The notes under the pieces are model-generated. The model saw only the letters and a program-made list of their open reading frames with translations, did no database searches and was not told where the DNA came from. Shown piece after piece: positions 1-6,735 of a DNA stretch of 8,772 nt; position 1 is the first letter of the stretch, and the number at the start of each line of letters is the position of its first letter. The translations under genes and the position numbers were made by a program. This stretch comes from Bacteroidales bacterium (GTDB lineage Bacteria; Bacteroidota; Bacteroidia; Bacteroidales; Bacteroidaceae): the NCBI GenBank assembly GCA_004558865.1, contig SFCY01000095.1, positions 1-8,772 of the forward strand, given 5' to 3'.

Positions 1-1929
1 GAAAAGGCTCTGATGACCAATCTCGAAGACTCGCTGCCAAGGGAGTTGCTTCGCACCAACCGTTCTGGAGCATATTCCTGCTCGACGATTGTCGACTGCA
101 ACACCCGCAAATACCATGGTCTGTTGGTTGTGCCGGTGCCAGGGTTGGACGATGAGAACCATGTGCTGCTCTCTTCGCTCGACCCCACAGTAGTGCAGCA
201 TGGCGCAACGTTCAATCTGGGCTTGCATAAGTATCAAGGCAACAACTTCAGTCCCAAGGGCCACAAGTACATCCGTGAGTTTAATTGCGACAAGGTTCCC
301 ACCACCCTCTATCGTGTCGGCGGTGTGATTCTGAAGAAGGAGGTCGTGTTTCAGCACTACGAAGAGCGCATCCTCATCCGATACACCTTGGTCGACGCCC
401 ATTCCGACACGCTGCTGCGCTTCCGTCCGTTCTTGGCCTTCAGGAGCGTGCGCCAGTTCACACATGAGAACTCCACCGCGAGCCGCGAGTACCAGGAGGT
501 GGACAATGGCATCATGACCCGCATGTATGCCGGCTACCCCTACCTCTACATGCAGTTCTCCGCGGCCAACACCTTCCATTTCGAGCCCTACTGGTATCGG
601 GGCATAGAATACCCCAAGGAGCAGGAGCGTGGCTACGCCTCCAACGAGGACCTCTATGTGCCGGGCTATTTTGAGATGCCCATCAAGAAGGGGGAGAGCA
701 TCGTCTTCGCAGCCTCCACTACGGAGAGCGATACCAAGGAGCTGCCAGCACTTTTCCAGAAGGAGTGCGACGAGCGCACGCCCCGTGATGGATTCTTCCA
801 TTGCCTGGTCAACGCCGCCCACCAGTTCCACGTGCACGAGAAGAACGACGACCGCTATATCCTTGCCGGTTGGCCCTGGTTCAAGTGCCGTGCCCGCGAC
901 GAGTTCGTCTCCTTGCCCGGCCTGACGCTCTCCATCCAGGAGGAGGATTATTTCGAGCTTGTGATGAAGACTGCCATGCGCGGACTCTATGAGTTTATGC
1001 AGGGCAAGCCGCTCAGCGTGAGAATCACCGAGATGGAGCAGCCCGACGTGCTGCTCTGGGCCGTATGGTGCATCCAGCAGTATGCCCTCCATGTGAGTGT
1101 CGAGGCATGTGCCAAGAAATACGGCCAGCTGGTGTCCGACATCCTGCGCTTCATCGAGGACCAGGGGCATCCCAACCTGGAACTCGACTCCAACGGGCTC
1201 TTGAAGACCGAGGGCAGGGACAAGGCTGTGACATGGATGAACTCCACGGCCAACGGCCACCCCGTGGTGCCGCGCACGGGCTATATCGTTGAGTTCAACG
1301 CCCTCTGGTACAATGCCCTGCGCTTCGGGGCCGCCCTGGCTACGGAAGCCAAGCACACGGCCGAGGCCGACCACTGGAACGACTTGGCACAGCTCTCGGG
1401 GCAGAGCTTCCTCAGCACGTTTGTCAACCAGTATGGCTACCTCTTCGATTATGTAGACGGCGACTATACCGACTGGAGCGTGCGCCCCAACATGATATTC
1501 CCTGTGGCCCTTGAGTATTCCCCGCTGTCGCAAGACCAGAAGAAGAAGATTCTCGACATCTGCACGCGAGAGCTGCTGACCCCCAAGGGCCTGCGCTCGC
1601 TCTCGCCAAAGAGCGACGGCTACAATCCCATGTATGTAGGCCCGCAGGCCCAGCGCGACTACGCCTACCATCAGGGTACGGCCTGGCCTTGGCTGGGCGG
1701 CTTCTACATGGAGGGCTGCCTGAAGATATACAAACGCTCGCGCCTGAGCTTCCTTGAGCGGCAGATGGTGGGCTACGAGGACGAGATGTTCTACCACTGC
1801 TTGGGCACCATCCCCGAGGTGTTCGACGGTAATCCTCCCTTCCATGGGCGCGGCGCCATATCCTTTGCCATGAATGTGGCTGAGATATTGCGTGCCACGG
1901 AAATGCTGGCCAACTTCAAAATCAAATAA
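1..1929 (+). CDS. Glycogen debranching enzyme (amylo-alpha-1,6-glucosidase type, GH133-like), 5' end cut by window
   Basis: The product should hydrolyse alpha-1,6 branch points of glycogen or a related storage glucan, in the cytoplasm; no signal peptide is seen. An N-terminal debranching-enzyme domain (about residues 5-240, counted from the ATG at 13, with the run TNRSGAYSCSTIVDCNTRKYHGLL near its start) is followed by an (alpha/alpha)6 glucosidase domain (about 275-635), with GTAWPWLGGFYMEG and the final EVFDGNPPFHGRGA as recognisable C-terminal family stretches. The ATG at 13 gives 638 residues, but the frame is open through base 1 (Glu-Lys-Ala-Leu before that Met). From memory, Bacteroidales homologues begin about ten residues earlier, so I treat the gene as 5'-partial and the internal Met as not the start. 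It ends at TAA 1927-1929, 14 bases before the glycosyltransferase, and probably heads or belongs to one operon with the next two genes. The family call is firm; the exact substrate is inferred. Confidence 0.93.
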   Translation, partial: EKALMTNLEDSLPRELLRTNRSGAYSCSTIVDCNTRKYHGLLVVPVPGLDDENHVLLSSLDPTVVQHGATFNLGLHKYQGNNFSPKGHKYIREFNCDKVPTTLYRVGGVILKKEVVFQHYEERILIRYTLVDAHSDTLLRFRPFLAFRSVRQFTHENSTASREYQEVDNGIMTRMYAGYPYLYMQFSAANTFHFEPYWYRGIEYPKEQERGYASNEDLYVPGYFEMPIKKGESIVFAASTTESDTKELPALFQKECDERTPRDGFFHCLVNAAHQFHVHEKNDDRYILAGWPWFKCRARDEFVSLPGLTLSIQEEDYFELVMKTAMRGLYEFMQGKPLSVRITEMEQPDVLLWAVWCIQQYALHVSVEACAKKYGQLVSDILRFIEDQGHPNLELDSNGLLKTEGRDKAVTWMNSTANGHPVVPRTGYIVEFNALWYNALRFGAALATEAKHTAEADHWNDLAQLSGQSFLSTFVNQYGYLFDYVDGDYTDWSVRPNMIFPVALEYSPLSQDQKKKILDICTRELLTPKGLRSLSPKSDGYNPMYVGPQAQRDYAYHQGTAWPWLGGFYMEGCLKIYKRSRLSFLERQMVGYEDEMFYHCLGTIPEVFDGNPPFHGRGAISFAMNVAEILRATEMLANFKIK

Positions 1930-1943
1930 ACAGACTCGCATAT

Positions 1944-3212
1944 ATGAAAGTGTTAATGTTTGGGTGGGAGTACCCTCCACATGTATATGGGGGTCTTGCC
2001 ACAGCCAATTTCGGCATATCTGAAGGCCTCCACGCCCAGGGCGACGTAGACATCACCTTGTGTCTGCCCAAGCCTTGGGGCGATGAGGACAAGAGTTTCG
2101 CACGCATCATCGCCATGAACTGCGTACCCATCGCATGGCGCGATGTCAACTTCGACTATGTGAAGAGTCGCATAGGCCATCTGATGGACCCGCAATGCTA
2201 CTACCAGCTGCGCGACCACATCTATGCCGACTTCAACTATATGAACGTGAACGACCTGGGCTGCATGGACTTCGCAGGCGGCTACCCGTCGAATCTGCAT
2301 GAGGAAATCAACAACTATTCCATCATCGCCGGTGTCGTGGCCCGCACGGAGCAGTTCGACATCATCCATGCCCACGACTGGCTCACTTATCCGGCCGGCA
2401 TCCATGCCAAGCAGGTGAGCGGCAAGCCCCTCTGCATCCATGTCCACGCCACCGACTACGACCGTTCGCGCGGCAAGGTGAATCCCACCGTCTACTCCAT
2501 CGAGAAGGACGGCATGGACAATGCCGACTGCATCATGTGCGTGAGCGACCTGACGCGCAACACCGTCATCAACCAGTACCACCAGGATCCCCGCAAGGTG
2601 TTCACCGTGCACAATGCCGTCTATCCCTTGAGTCCGGAGAACGAGGCCATTCCCCGTCCTGACCATCGGGGCAAGGAGAAGATCGTGACGTTCTTGGGGC
2701 GAATCACGATGCAGAAAGGCCCGGAGTATTTCGTCGAGGCGGCCAATATGGTGCTTCACCGCACCCGCAACATCCGCTTCTGCATGGCCGGCTCGGGCGA
2801 CATGATGAACCAGATGATCTATCTGGCCGCCGAGCGTGGCATCGCCGACCGTTTCCATTTCCCTGGCTTCATGCGCGGCAAGCAAGTGTATGAGTGCCTG
2901 AAGGATTCGGATGTGTATGTCATGCCATCGGTGAGCGAGCCCTTTGGCATATCGCCCCTTGAGGCCATGCAGTGCGGCACGCCGACCATCATATCCAAGC
3001 AGAGCGGCTGCGCCGAGATTCTCACCAATTGCATCAAGGTGGACTATTGGGACATACACGCCTTGGCCGACGCCATCTACAGCATCTGCCACAATGAGTC
3101 GCTCTTCAACTACCTCTCAGAGGAGGGCAAGAAGGAGGTGGCCCAAATCACGTGGGAGAAGGTGGGCGCCTGGATACGTGAACTCTATATGCGCACGCTC
3201 GGCTGGAAATGA
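1944..3212 (+). CDS. GT-B glycosyltransferase, glycogen-synthase-like (GT4/GT5 type)
   Basis: A 422-residue cytoplasmic transferase that likely moves glucose from a nucleotide sugar onto an alpha-glucan. The N-terminal Rossmann domain opens with MKVLMFGWEYPPHVYGGLA; the GGL part corresponds to the KxGGL loop that contacts the donor in glycogen synthases, with Val-Tyr instead of Lys-x. HAHDW (142-146) is the matching active-site stretch. The C-terminal domain has GRITMQKG (252-259, with the Arg and Lys that usually hold the donor phosphates) and an E-x7-E motif formed by Glu332 and Glu340 in SEPFGISPLEAMQCG. The start at 1944 is supported because the protein's first strand begins there and the upstream gene stops 14 bases before. 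It lies between a debranching enzyme and a GH57 protein, which suggests glycogen synthesis or remodelling. The missing Lys makes classical GlgA activity less certain, so I give no gene symbol. Confidence 0.9.
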   Translation: MKVLMFGWEYPPHVYGGLATANFGISEGLHAQGDVDITLCLPKPWGDEDKSFARIIAMNCVPIAWRDVNFDYVKSRIGHLMDPQCYYQLRDHIYADFNYMNVNDLGCMDFAGGYPSNLHEEINNYSIIAGVVARTEQFDIIHAHDWLTYPAGIHAKQVSGKPLCIHVHATDYDRSRGKVNPTVYSIEKDGMDNADCIMCVSDLTRNTVINQYHQDPRKVFTVHNAVYPLSPENEAIPRPDHRGKEKIVTFLGRITMQKGPEYFVEAANMVLHRTRNIRFCMAGSGDMMNQMIYLAAERGIADRFHFPGFMRGKQVYECLKDSDVYVMPSVSEPFGISPLEAMQCGTPTIISKQSGCAEILTNCIKVDYWDIHALADAIYSICHNESLFNYLSEEGKKEVAQITWEKVGAWIRELYMRTLGWK

Positions 3213-3268
3213 ACCCCTAAGGCGTGAGGTTGCAATCGATAAACCACAAACCATTATTTATTAGAAAG

Positions 3269-4687
3269 ATGAAAACAGTTTGCTTATATTTTGAGATACA
3301 TCAGATCATCCATCTGAAACGCTACCGCTTCTTCGACATCGGTACCGACCATTATTATTACGACGACTATGTGAACGAGCGCTCCATCAGCGACATCGCC
3401 GAGCGTTCCTACATGCCTGCGCTCAACACGCTGCTGCAGATGATCAACGAGAGCGGCCACAAGTTCAAGGTGGCATTCTCGCTCTCGGGTGTGGGCATAG
3501 AGCAGCTGGAAATCCACGCGCCCCAGGTGCTGGACAAGTTGCAGGAGCTGAACCAGACGGGCTGTGTGGAGTTCCTTGCCGAGCCCTATTCCCACGGTCT
3601 CTCGTCGCTGGTCAACGAGGAGAGCTTCGCTGCCGACGTGAAGAAGCAGATGAACAAGATAGAGGAGTATTTTGGCCAGAAGCCCAAGGTGCTGCGCAAC
3701 TCCTCACTCATCTATAGCGACGACATTGGCATGCAGGTGGCTCAGTTCGGCTTCAAGGGAATGCTCACCGAGGGCGCCAAGCACGTGTTGGGATGGAAGA
3801 GCCCCCACTATGTCTACCATTGCGCCATGGCTCCCAACCTGAAGCTCATTCTGCGCGATGTTGCCATGAGCGACGACATCTCGCTGCGCTTCAGCAACAC
3901 GGAGTGGGATGGCTATCCACTCTTCGCCGACAACTATATGGAGCGCGTCGCCCAGACTCCCAAGGAGGAGCAGGTGTTTGGCATCTTCATGGAACTCTCG
4001 GCCCTTGGCATCGCCCAGCCGCTGTCGAGCAACATTCTCGACTTCCTCAAGTCGCTGCCCGCCGAGGCTGAGAAGCGTGGCATCGTGTTCGCCACTCCGA
4101 GCGAGGTCTGCGACACCTTCAAGAGTGTGGGCGAGCTTGACGTCCCCGACACCCTCTCATGGGTCGACGAGGAGCGCGACGTGAGCGCATGGCTGGGAAA
4201 TCCCATGCAGCGCGAGGCGTTCAACAAGCTCTACAGTGTGGCCGACCGCGTGCGCATCGTCGACGACCCGCGCATCAACCAGGACTGGGACTATCTGCAG
4301 GCAAGCAACAATTTCCGCTTCATGAGCACCAAGAACAGTGGGGTGGGGATTGACCGCGGAATCTACAGTGGCCCGTTTGACGCGTTCACCAACTACATGA
4401 ACATCCTCGGCGACTTCATCAACCGTGTAAACAACCTCTATCCCGAGGACATCGACAACGAAGAGTTGGAGGGGCTGCTCACCACCATCAAGAACCAGGG
4501 CGACGACCTTGCAATGAAGGAGAAGGAGGTGCAGCGTCTGCAGGCCAAGATAGAAAAATTGGAAGCCAGCGAGCAGAAGTTGAGAAGCCAGTTGGATATG
4601 GGCGCGAAGCCAAAGCCTGTGCGCAAGGCAGCCCCCAGAAAGTCGGCTTCCGTTGCAAAGACGGCTGAAAGCAAGGCAAAGAAGTGA
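3269..4687 (+). CDS. GH57 alpha-amylase-like protein, probably lacking the catalytic nucleophile
   Basis: A 472-residue protein with the GH57 beta/alpha-barrel layout and no signal peptide. I start it at 3269 (MKTVCLYFEIHQIIHLKRYR), because the 15 residues of the longer frame beginning at 3224 look like translated spacer. The first conserved region is present (His11-Gln12). In the third, active alpha-amylases have Glu in an RNTEL-like motif; here the run is RNSSL (143-147), with Ser146 in place of Glu. The fourth region is kept (SDDISLRFS, Asp202-Asp203, near the usual acid/base Asp). The fifth, usually MDYETFGEHQ-like, reads MELSALGIAQ (241-250). The fold is therefore kept but glycosidase chemistry is doubtful. 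The C-terminus is a predicted coiled coil (about 398-442, many Glu, Lys, Leu) ending in a Lys/Ala/Pro-rich basic tail (444-472), suggesting a binding or scaffold role. It lies 56 bases after the glycosyltransferase in the same direction. Family call is firm; loss of activity is inferred from alignment by eye. Confidence 0.88.
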   Translation: MKTVCLYFEIHQIIHLKRYRFFDIGTDHYYYDDYVNERSISDIAERSYMPALNTLLQMINESGHKFKVAFSLSGVGIEQLEIHAPQVLDKLQELNQTGCVEFLAEPYSHGLSSLVNEESFAADVKKQMNKIEEYFGQKPKVLRNSSLIYSDDIGMQVAQFGFKGMLTEGAKHVLGWKSPHYVYHCAMAPNLKLILRDVAMSDDISLRFSNTEWDGYPLFADNYMERVAQTPKEEQVFGIFMELSALGIAQPLSSNILDFLKSLPAEAEKRGIVFATPSEVCDTFKSVGELDVPDTLSWVDEERDVSAWLGNPMQREAFNKLYSVADRVRIVDDPRINQDWDYLQASNNFRFMSTKNSGVGIDRGIYSGPFDAFTNYMNILGDFINRVNNLYPEDIDNEELEGLLTTIKNQGDDLAMKEKEVQRLQAKIEKLEASEQKLRSQLDMGAKPKPVRKAAPRKSASVAKTAESKAKK

Positions 4688-4732
4688 GAAAAGTGTTAAA
4701 ACAGCGGGAAAGCGAAAATTTCTCCAAAAAAT

Positions 4733-4764
4733 TTTGCTATTCTCGTTTGTTTCCACTATATTTG
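4733..4764 (+). promoter_or_regulatory. Bacteroidetes-type promoter of a candidate small RNA
   Basis: TTTG at 4733-4736 and TATATTTG at 4757-4764 are separated by exactly 20 bases, a full match to the Bacteroidetes housekeeping consensus (TTTG, 19-21 bases, TAnnTTTG). It would start transcription near 4770, about 335 bases before the next gene and with an intrinsic terminator between, so it does not obviously serve the sigma factor gene. It begins only about 45 bases after the GH57 stop codon. Confidence 0.6.
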
Positions 4765-4769
4765 CCATA

Positions 4770-4843
4770 TAGTTTTTCAAATTTCGCCCGTTAGCGAAAT
4801 TTCCCTCGAGGTTGGTAGCATCCTGCGCCAACCTCTTTTTTTT
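4770..4843 (+). ncRNA. Candidate small RNA of about 74 nt (two hairpins)
   Basis: Three elements in the right order define this unit: a consensus promoter ending at 4764; a hairpin at 4779-4802 with a perfect 9-bp stem (AAATTTCGC, loop CCGTTA, GCGAAATTT); and a terminator hairpin with a T-tract ending at 4843. The 5' end is an estimate from promoter geometry. No open frame of note lies inside. I do not recognise the RNA family. The alternative is that both hairpins are only the 3' end of the glucan operon and the promoter match is chance in AT-rich DNA. The neighbours give no clear hint of its targets. Confidence 0.42.
4808..4843 (+). terminator. Strong intrinsic terminator
   Basis: GAGGTTGG at 4808-4815 pairs perfectly with CCAACCTC at 4828-4835 across a 12-base loop, followed directly by eight T (4836-4843). 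This is a textbook Rho-independent terminator on the + strand. It would end read-through from the three-gene glucan operon and also end the candidate small RNA that starts near 4770. Confidence 0.85.
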
Positions 4844-4926
4844 ATTCGTATCAGAGATTAATGTATGCCATCTTTAGAAGTAACTTTTCAGCTGCCATAT
4901 TGCCCTTTGGCGATAACAAGTTGTTG

Positions 4927-4947
4927 ATATAACAGGGTTAGTTATAT
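4927..4947. repeat. Short inverted repeat upstream of the sigma factor promoter
   Basis: ATATAAC (4927-4933) and GTTATAT (4941-4947) form a perfect 7-bp inverted repeat around a 7-base centre, AGGGTTA. It lies 42 bases upstream of the -33 box of the sigma factor promoter, where an activator site could sit. It is AT-rich and short, so chance is possible; I do not recognise the motif. Confidence 0.3.
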
Positions 4948-4989
4948 AGAAGCCTTTAGAACCAGCCTTAAATTTTTTATGTTAAAAGT

Positions 4990-5021
4990 TTTGGGTATTA
5001 CAAATTAATCTTTTACCTTTG
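4990..5021 (+). promoter_or_regulatory. Bacteroidetes-type promoter for the ECF sigma factor gene
   Basis: TTTG at 4990-4993 and TACCTTTG at 5014-5021, 20 bases apart, fully match the Bacteroidetes housekeeping consensus. Transcription would start near 5028, giving an AT-rich leader of about 75 bases before the ATG at 5104. The gene is thus expected to be read by the primary sigma factor rather than only by its own product. Confidence 0.75.
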
Positions 5022-5103
5022 CAACTATAATTAACTAACATTATGCAATAAACAAATCTTCCGCCTATAGAGAGAACTTTACTTCAAACAAAAAACTACG
5101 AGC

Positions 5104-5703
5104 ATGAAGAAATTGAATGATATGACCGACGAAGAGTTGGCATTATCTTATGTTGGTGGATGCAACAAGGCGTTTGATTTGTTATTGCAACGCAATCAGG
5201 CAAAGTTGTTCGCTTATATATTGTTTGTGGTTCGTGACCACAACCAGGCCGACGACATCTTCCAGGAGACTTTCGTCAAGGTGATTACGCGCCTGCAGGA
5301 GGGACGATATGCCACTACGGGGCGCTTCTCCTCCTGGATCATGCGCATCGCCCACAATGTCATCATGGACCGCTATCGCGTGCATAGGGCCGACAGGGTT
5401 GTGGAGACGAGCGACGACAACGACCTCAGCAACATTGGCGAGCCTGCTGAGTTGTTCGACACAAGCATAGAGAGCCGCTATGTCAACGAGCAAGTGCTGC
5501 GCGACGTTAAGAAGCTGATGAACCTGCTTCCGGCCACGCAACGCGAGGTGGTTTTCATGAGGTTCTACCAGGAGCTGTCGTTCAAGGAGATCGCCGAGCT
5601 CACCAATGTCAGCATCAATACAGCCCTTGGCCGCATGCGCTATGCCATCATCAACCTGCGCCGTATGGCCAAGGAATACAATATCGCCTTGCAGTTGGCT
5701 TGA
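5104..5703 (+). CDS. ECF-type RNA polymerase sigma factor (sigma-70 family)
   Basis: A 199-residue cytoplasmic sigma factor that would direct RNA polymerase to a specific promoter set. Region 2 spans about residues 23-95, with DDIFQETFVKV (50-60, core-binding) and the promoter-melting stretch GRFSSWIMRIAHNVIMDRYR (73-92). An acidic linker (about 102-125) leads to region 4 (about 141-193), a helix-turn-helix with LLPATQREVVFMRFYQELSF and KEIAELTNVSINTALGRMR. There is no region 1.1 or region 3, and the length is usual for the ECF group. The ATG at 5104 fits the promoter at 4990-5021. No anti-sigma gene follows; the next gene is rpe on the other strand. It could be an orphan regulated by expression level, or its partner could be elsewhere. 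I cannot assign its ECF subgroup or regulon. Confidence 0.93.
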   Translation: MKKLNDMTDEELALSYVGGCNKAFDLLLQRNQAKLFAYILFVVRDHNQADDIFQETFVKVITRLQEGRYATTGRFSSWIMRIAHNVIMDRYRVHRADRVVETSDDNDLSNIGEPAELFDTSIESRYVNEQVLRDVKKLMNLLPATQREVVFMRFYQELSFKEIAELTNVSINTALGRMRYAIINLRRMAKEYNIALQLA

Positions 5704-5773
5704 GGCGATATGGGGCAATCGTGGCTTCTTTTTTGTGGAGATGCCGCAGGCGGATGGGCGGCCCCGCATGATT

Positions 5774-5903
5774 CATGGATGGTGTTTTCCGTGTGAATGG
5801 CCATGGATTGGACACAAATTTTTAGCGAACGATTCTTTCGCGAAAAAATTTGTGTCCAATCCATGAGAATCAGCTGTTCTAAAAACAGGACTTGGCATCC
5901 ATG
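5774..5903. repeat. Outer inverted repeat enclosing the long hairpin
   Basis: CATGGATG (5774-5781) and CATCCATG (5896-5903) form an 8-bp inverted repeat around the hairpin at 5802-5865, whose own arms begin and end with CATGGAT/ATCCATG. The same heptamer thus occurs four times, twice in each orientation, arranged symmetrically. This suggests a nested or partly duplicated palindromic element rather than a simple terminator. It may be chance for the outer pair alone. Confidence 0.4.
5802..5865. terminator. Long near-perfect hairpin between convergent genes, probable bidirectional terminator or palindromic element
   Basis: The 22-base arm 5802-5823 (CATGGATTGGACACAAA then five T) is perfectly complementary to 5844-5865. 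After a small internal loop (A5824 opposite G5842-A5843) a further 5 bp pair (GCGAA 5825-5829 with TTCGC 5837-5841) around a 7-base loop. It lies between the convergent sigma factor gene (ends 5703) and rpe (its stop is at 5915). The arm's T-run lies inside the stem, not after it, so it is not a classical terminator, although its place fits bidirectional termination. A repetitive palindromic element is the main alternative. Confidence 0.65.
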
Positions 5904-5914
5904 GACAAAGCCGG

Positions 5915-6568
5915 TCAGGCCAGCCTCAAATCATGAATGGTTTTTAGAGGGTCGGCAGACTTGAAGACATAGCTGCCGCTCACCAACACGTCCACTCCCG
6001 CCTCGACAAGCCGTGGAGCGGTCTCGGCGTTGACACCTCCGTCCACCTCAATGAGTACGTTGGCGCAAGCCTGTTCGATGAGTTGGCGCGTGCGGCGGGT
6101 CTTGGCAATCGTGTTCTCTATGAACTTTTGTCCGCCAAACCCTGGGTTCACGCTCATGAGCAGCACCATGTCGATGTCGCCAATAATGTCTTCCAGCATG
6201 CAGACAGGCGTTGAGGGGTTCAAGGCCACCCCGGCCTTCATTCCCGCCTTCTTGATTTCGCAGATTGTACGGTGCAGGTGCACGCAAGCTTCCTGGTGGA
6301 TGGTCATGATGCTTGCGCCGGCCTTGGCCGTCCGCTCGATGTAATTCTCGGGGTGTTCCACCATGTAGTGGACGTCGAGCTTTTTCTTGCATATCTCGCG
6401 CAGCCTGTCCACCACTGGGAAACCGATGGATATGTTGGGCACGAACACACCGTCCATCATATCCACGTGGAGCCATTCGGCCTCACTTTGGTTGATCATC
6501 TCCAAGTCCTTGCTGAGGTTGAGGAAGTCGGCCGACAACAACGAGGGCGAGACAATTGATTTTTTCAT
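5915..6568 (-). CDS. rpe: Ribulose-phosphate 3-epimerase
   Basis: A 217-residue cytoplasmic TIM-barrel enzyme that interconverts ribulose 5-phosphate and xylulose 5-phosphate in the pentose phosphate pathway. The N-terminus SPSLLSADF, the metal and catalytic residues His34 and Asp36 in HVDMMDG, His67 in DVHYMVEHPE, MSVNPGFGGQ (138-147) and Asp176 in VDGGVN are all in place; the C-terminal GSYVFKS is the usual phosphate-binding end. Length is normal for the family. The ATG at 6568 is supported by AGAAGG on the - strand (bases 6575-6580), 6 bases upstream. The 41-codon frame 5' of it stops 13 bases before the start, so the two are probably on one transcript. The gene faces the sigma factor gene and ends close to the long hairpin. 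Nothing in the sequence looks damaged. Confidence 0.96.
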   Translation of the reverse strand: MKKSIVSPSLLSADFLNLSKDLEMINQSEAEWLHVDMMDGVFVPNISIGFPVVDRLREICKKKLDVHYMVEHPENYIERTAKAGASIMTIHQEACVHLHRTICEIKKAGMKAGVALNPSTPVCMLEDIIGDIDMVLLMSVNPGFGGQKFIENTIAKTRRTRQLIEQACANVLIEVDGGVNAETAPRLVEAGVDVLVSGSYVFKSADPLKTIHDLRLA

Positions 6569-6581
6569 AGCGAGCCTTCTG

Positions 6582-6707
6582 TCAATTCAAACAATACCCC
6601 TCGATCTGTCCATTCATCCTCATCACCCTGTAGGTGTAAGCGATTTGGCGGATGAGGTTTAGCGTCTTGTCAGAGGGACGCGGCTCTTCAGAAGTAAAAT
6701 GTTTCAT
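6582..6707 (-). CDS. Small hypothetical protein of 41 residues upstream of rpe
   Basis: On the - strand an ATG at 6707 opens 41 codons ending in TGA at 6582-6584. The peptide begins MKHFTSEEPRPSDKTLNLIR, continues QIAYTYRVMRMNGQIEGYC and ends Leu-Asn. It is charged, soluble-looking and probably helical in the middle (KTLNLIRQIAYTYRVMR), with no membrane segment or signal peptide. Its composition looks more like a real protein than translated spacer, and it ends 13 bases before rpe in the same direction, with the rpe ribosome binding site in between, as in an operon. I have a vague impression of similar small proteins in Bacteroidales but cannot name a family. It could also be a translated leader acting on rpe. 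No consensus promoter is clear upstream; TTTATTTG on the - strand at 6773-6780 is a near match without a -33 box. Confidence 0.5.
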   Translation of the reverse strand: MKHFTSEEPRPSDKTLNLIRQIAYTYRVMRMNGQIEGYCLN

Positions 6708-6735
6708 AGGCAACTCTGTTTACGTGTTTACTTTT

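Noticed and set aside
1953..3092. 379-codon open frame on the - strand inside the glycosyltransferase gene
   Set aside because: It is the mirror of a GC-rich, strongly recognisable gene; its product is full of Val, Gly, His and Ala with no family signature.
3224..3268. Upstream ATG extending the GH57-like protein by 15 residues
   Set aside because: The extension reads like translated spacer, and the family start MKTVCLYFEIHQ begins exactly at 3269.
4157..4831. 224-codon open frame on the - strand over the GH57 3' end and terminator
   Set aside because: It crosses the terminator and the candidate small RNA, and its sequence in the gene is an antisense shadow without recognisable domains.
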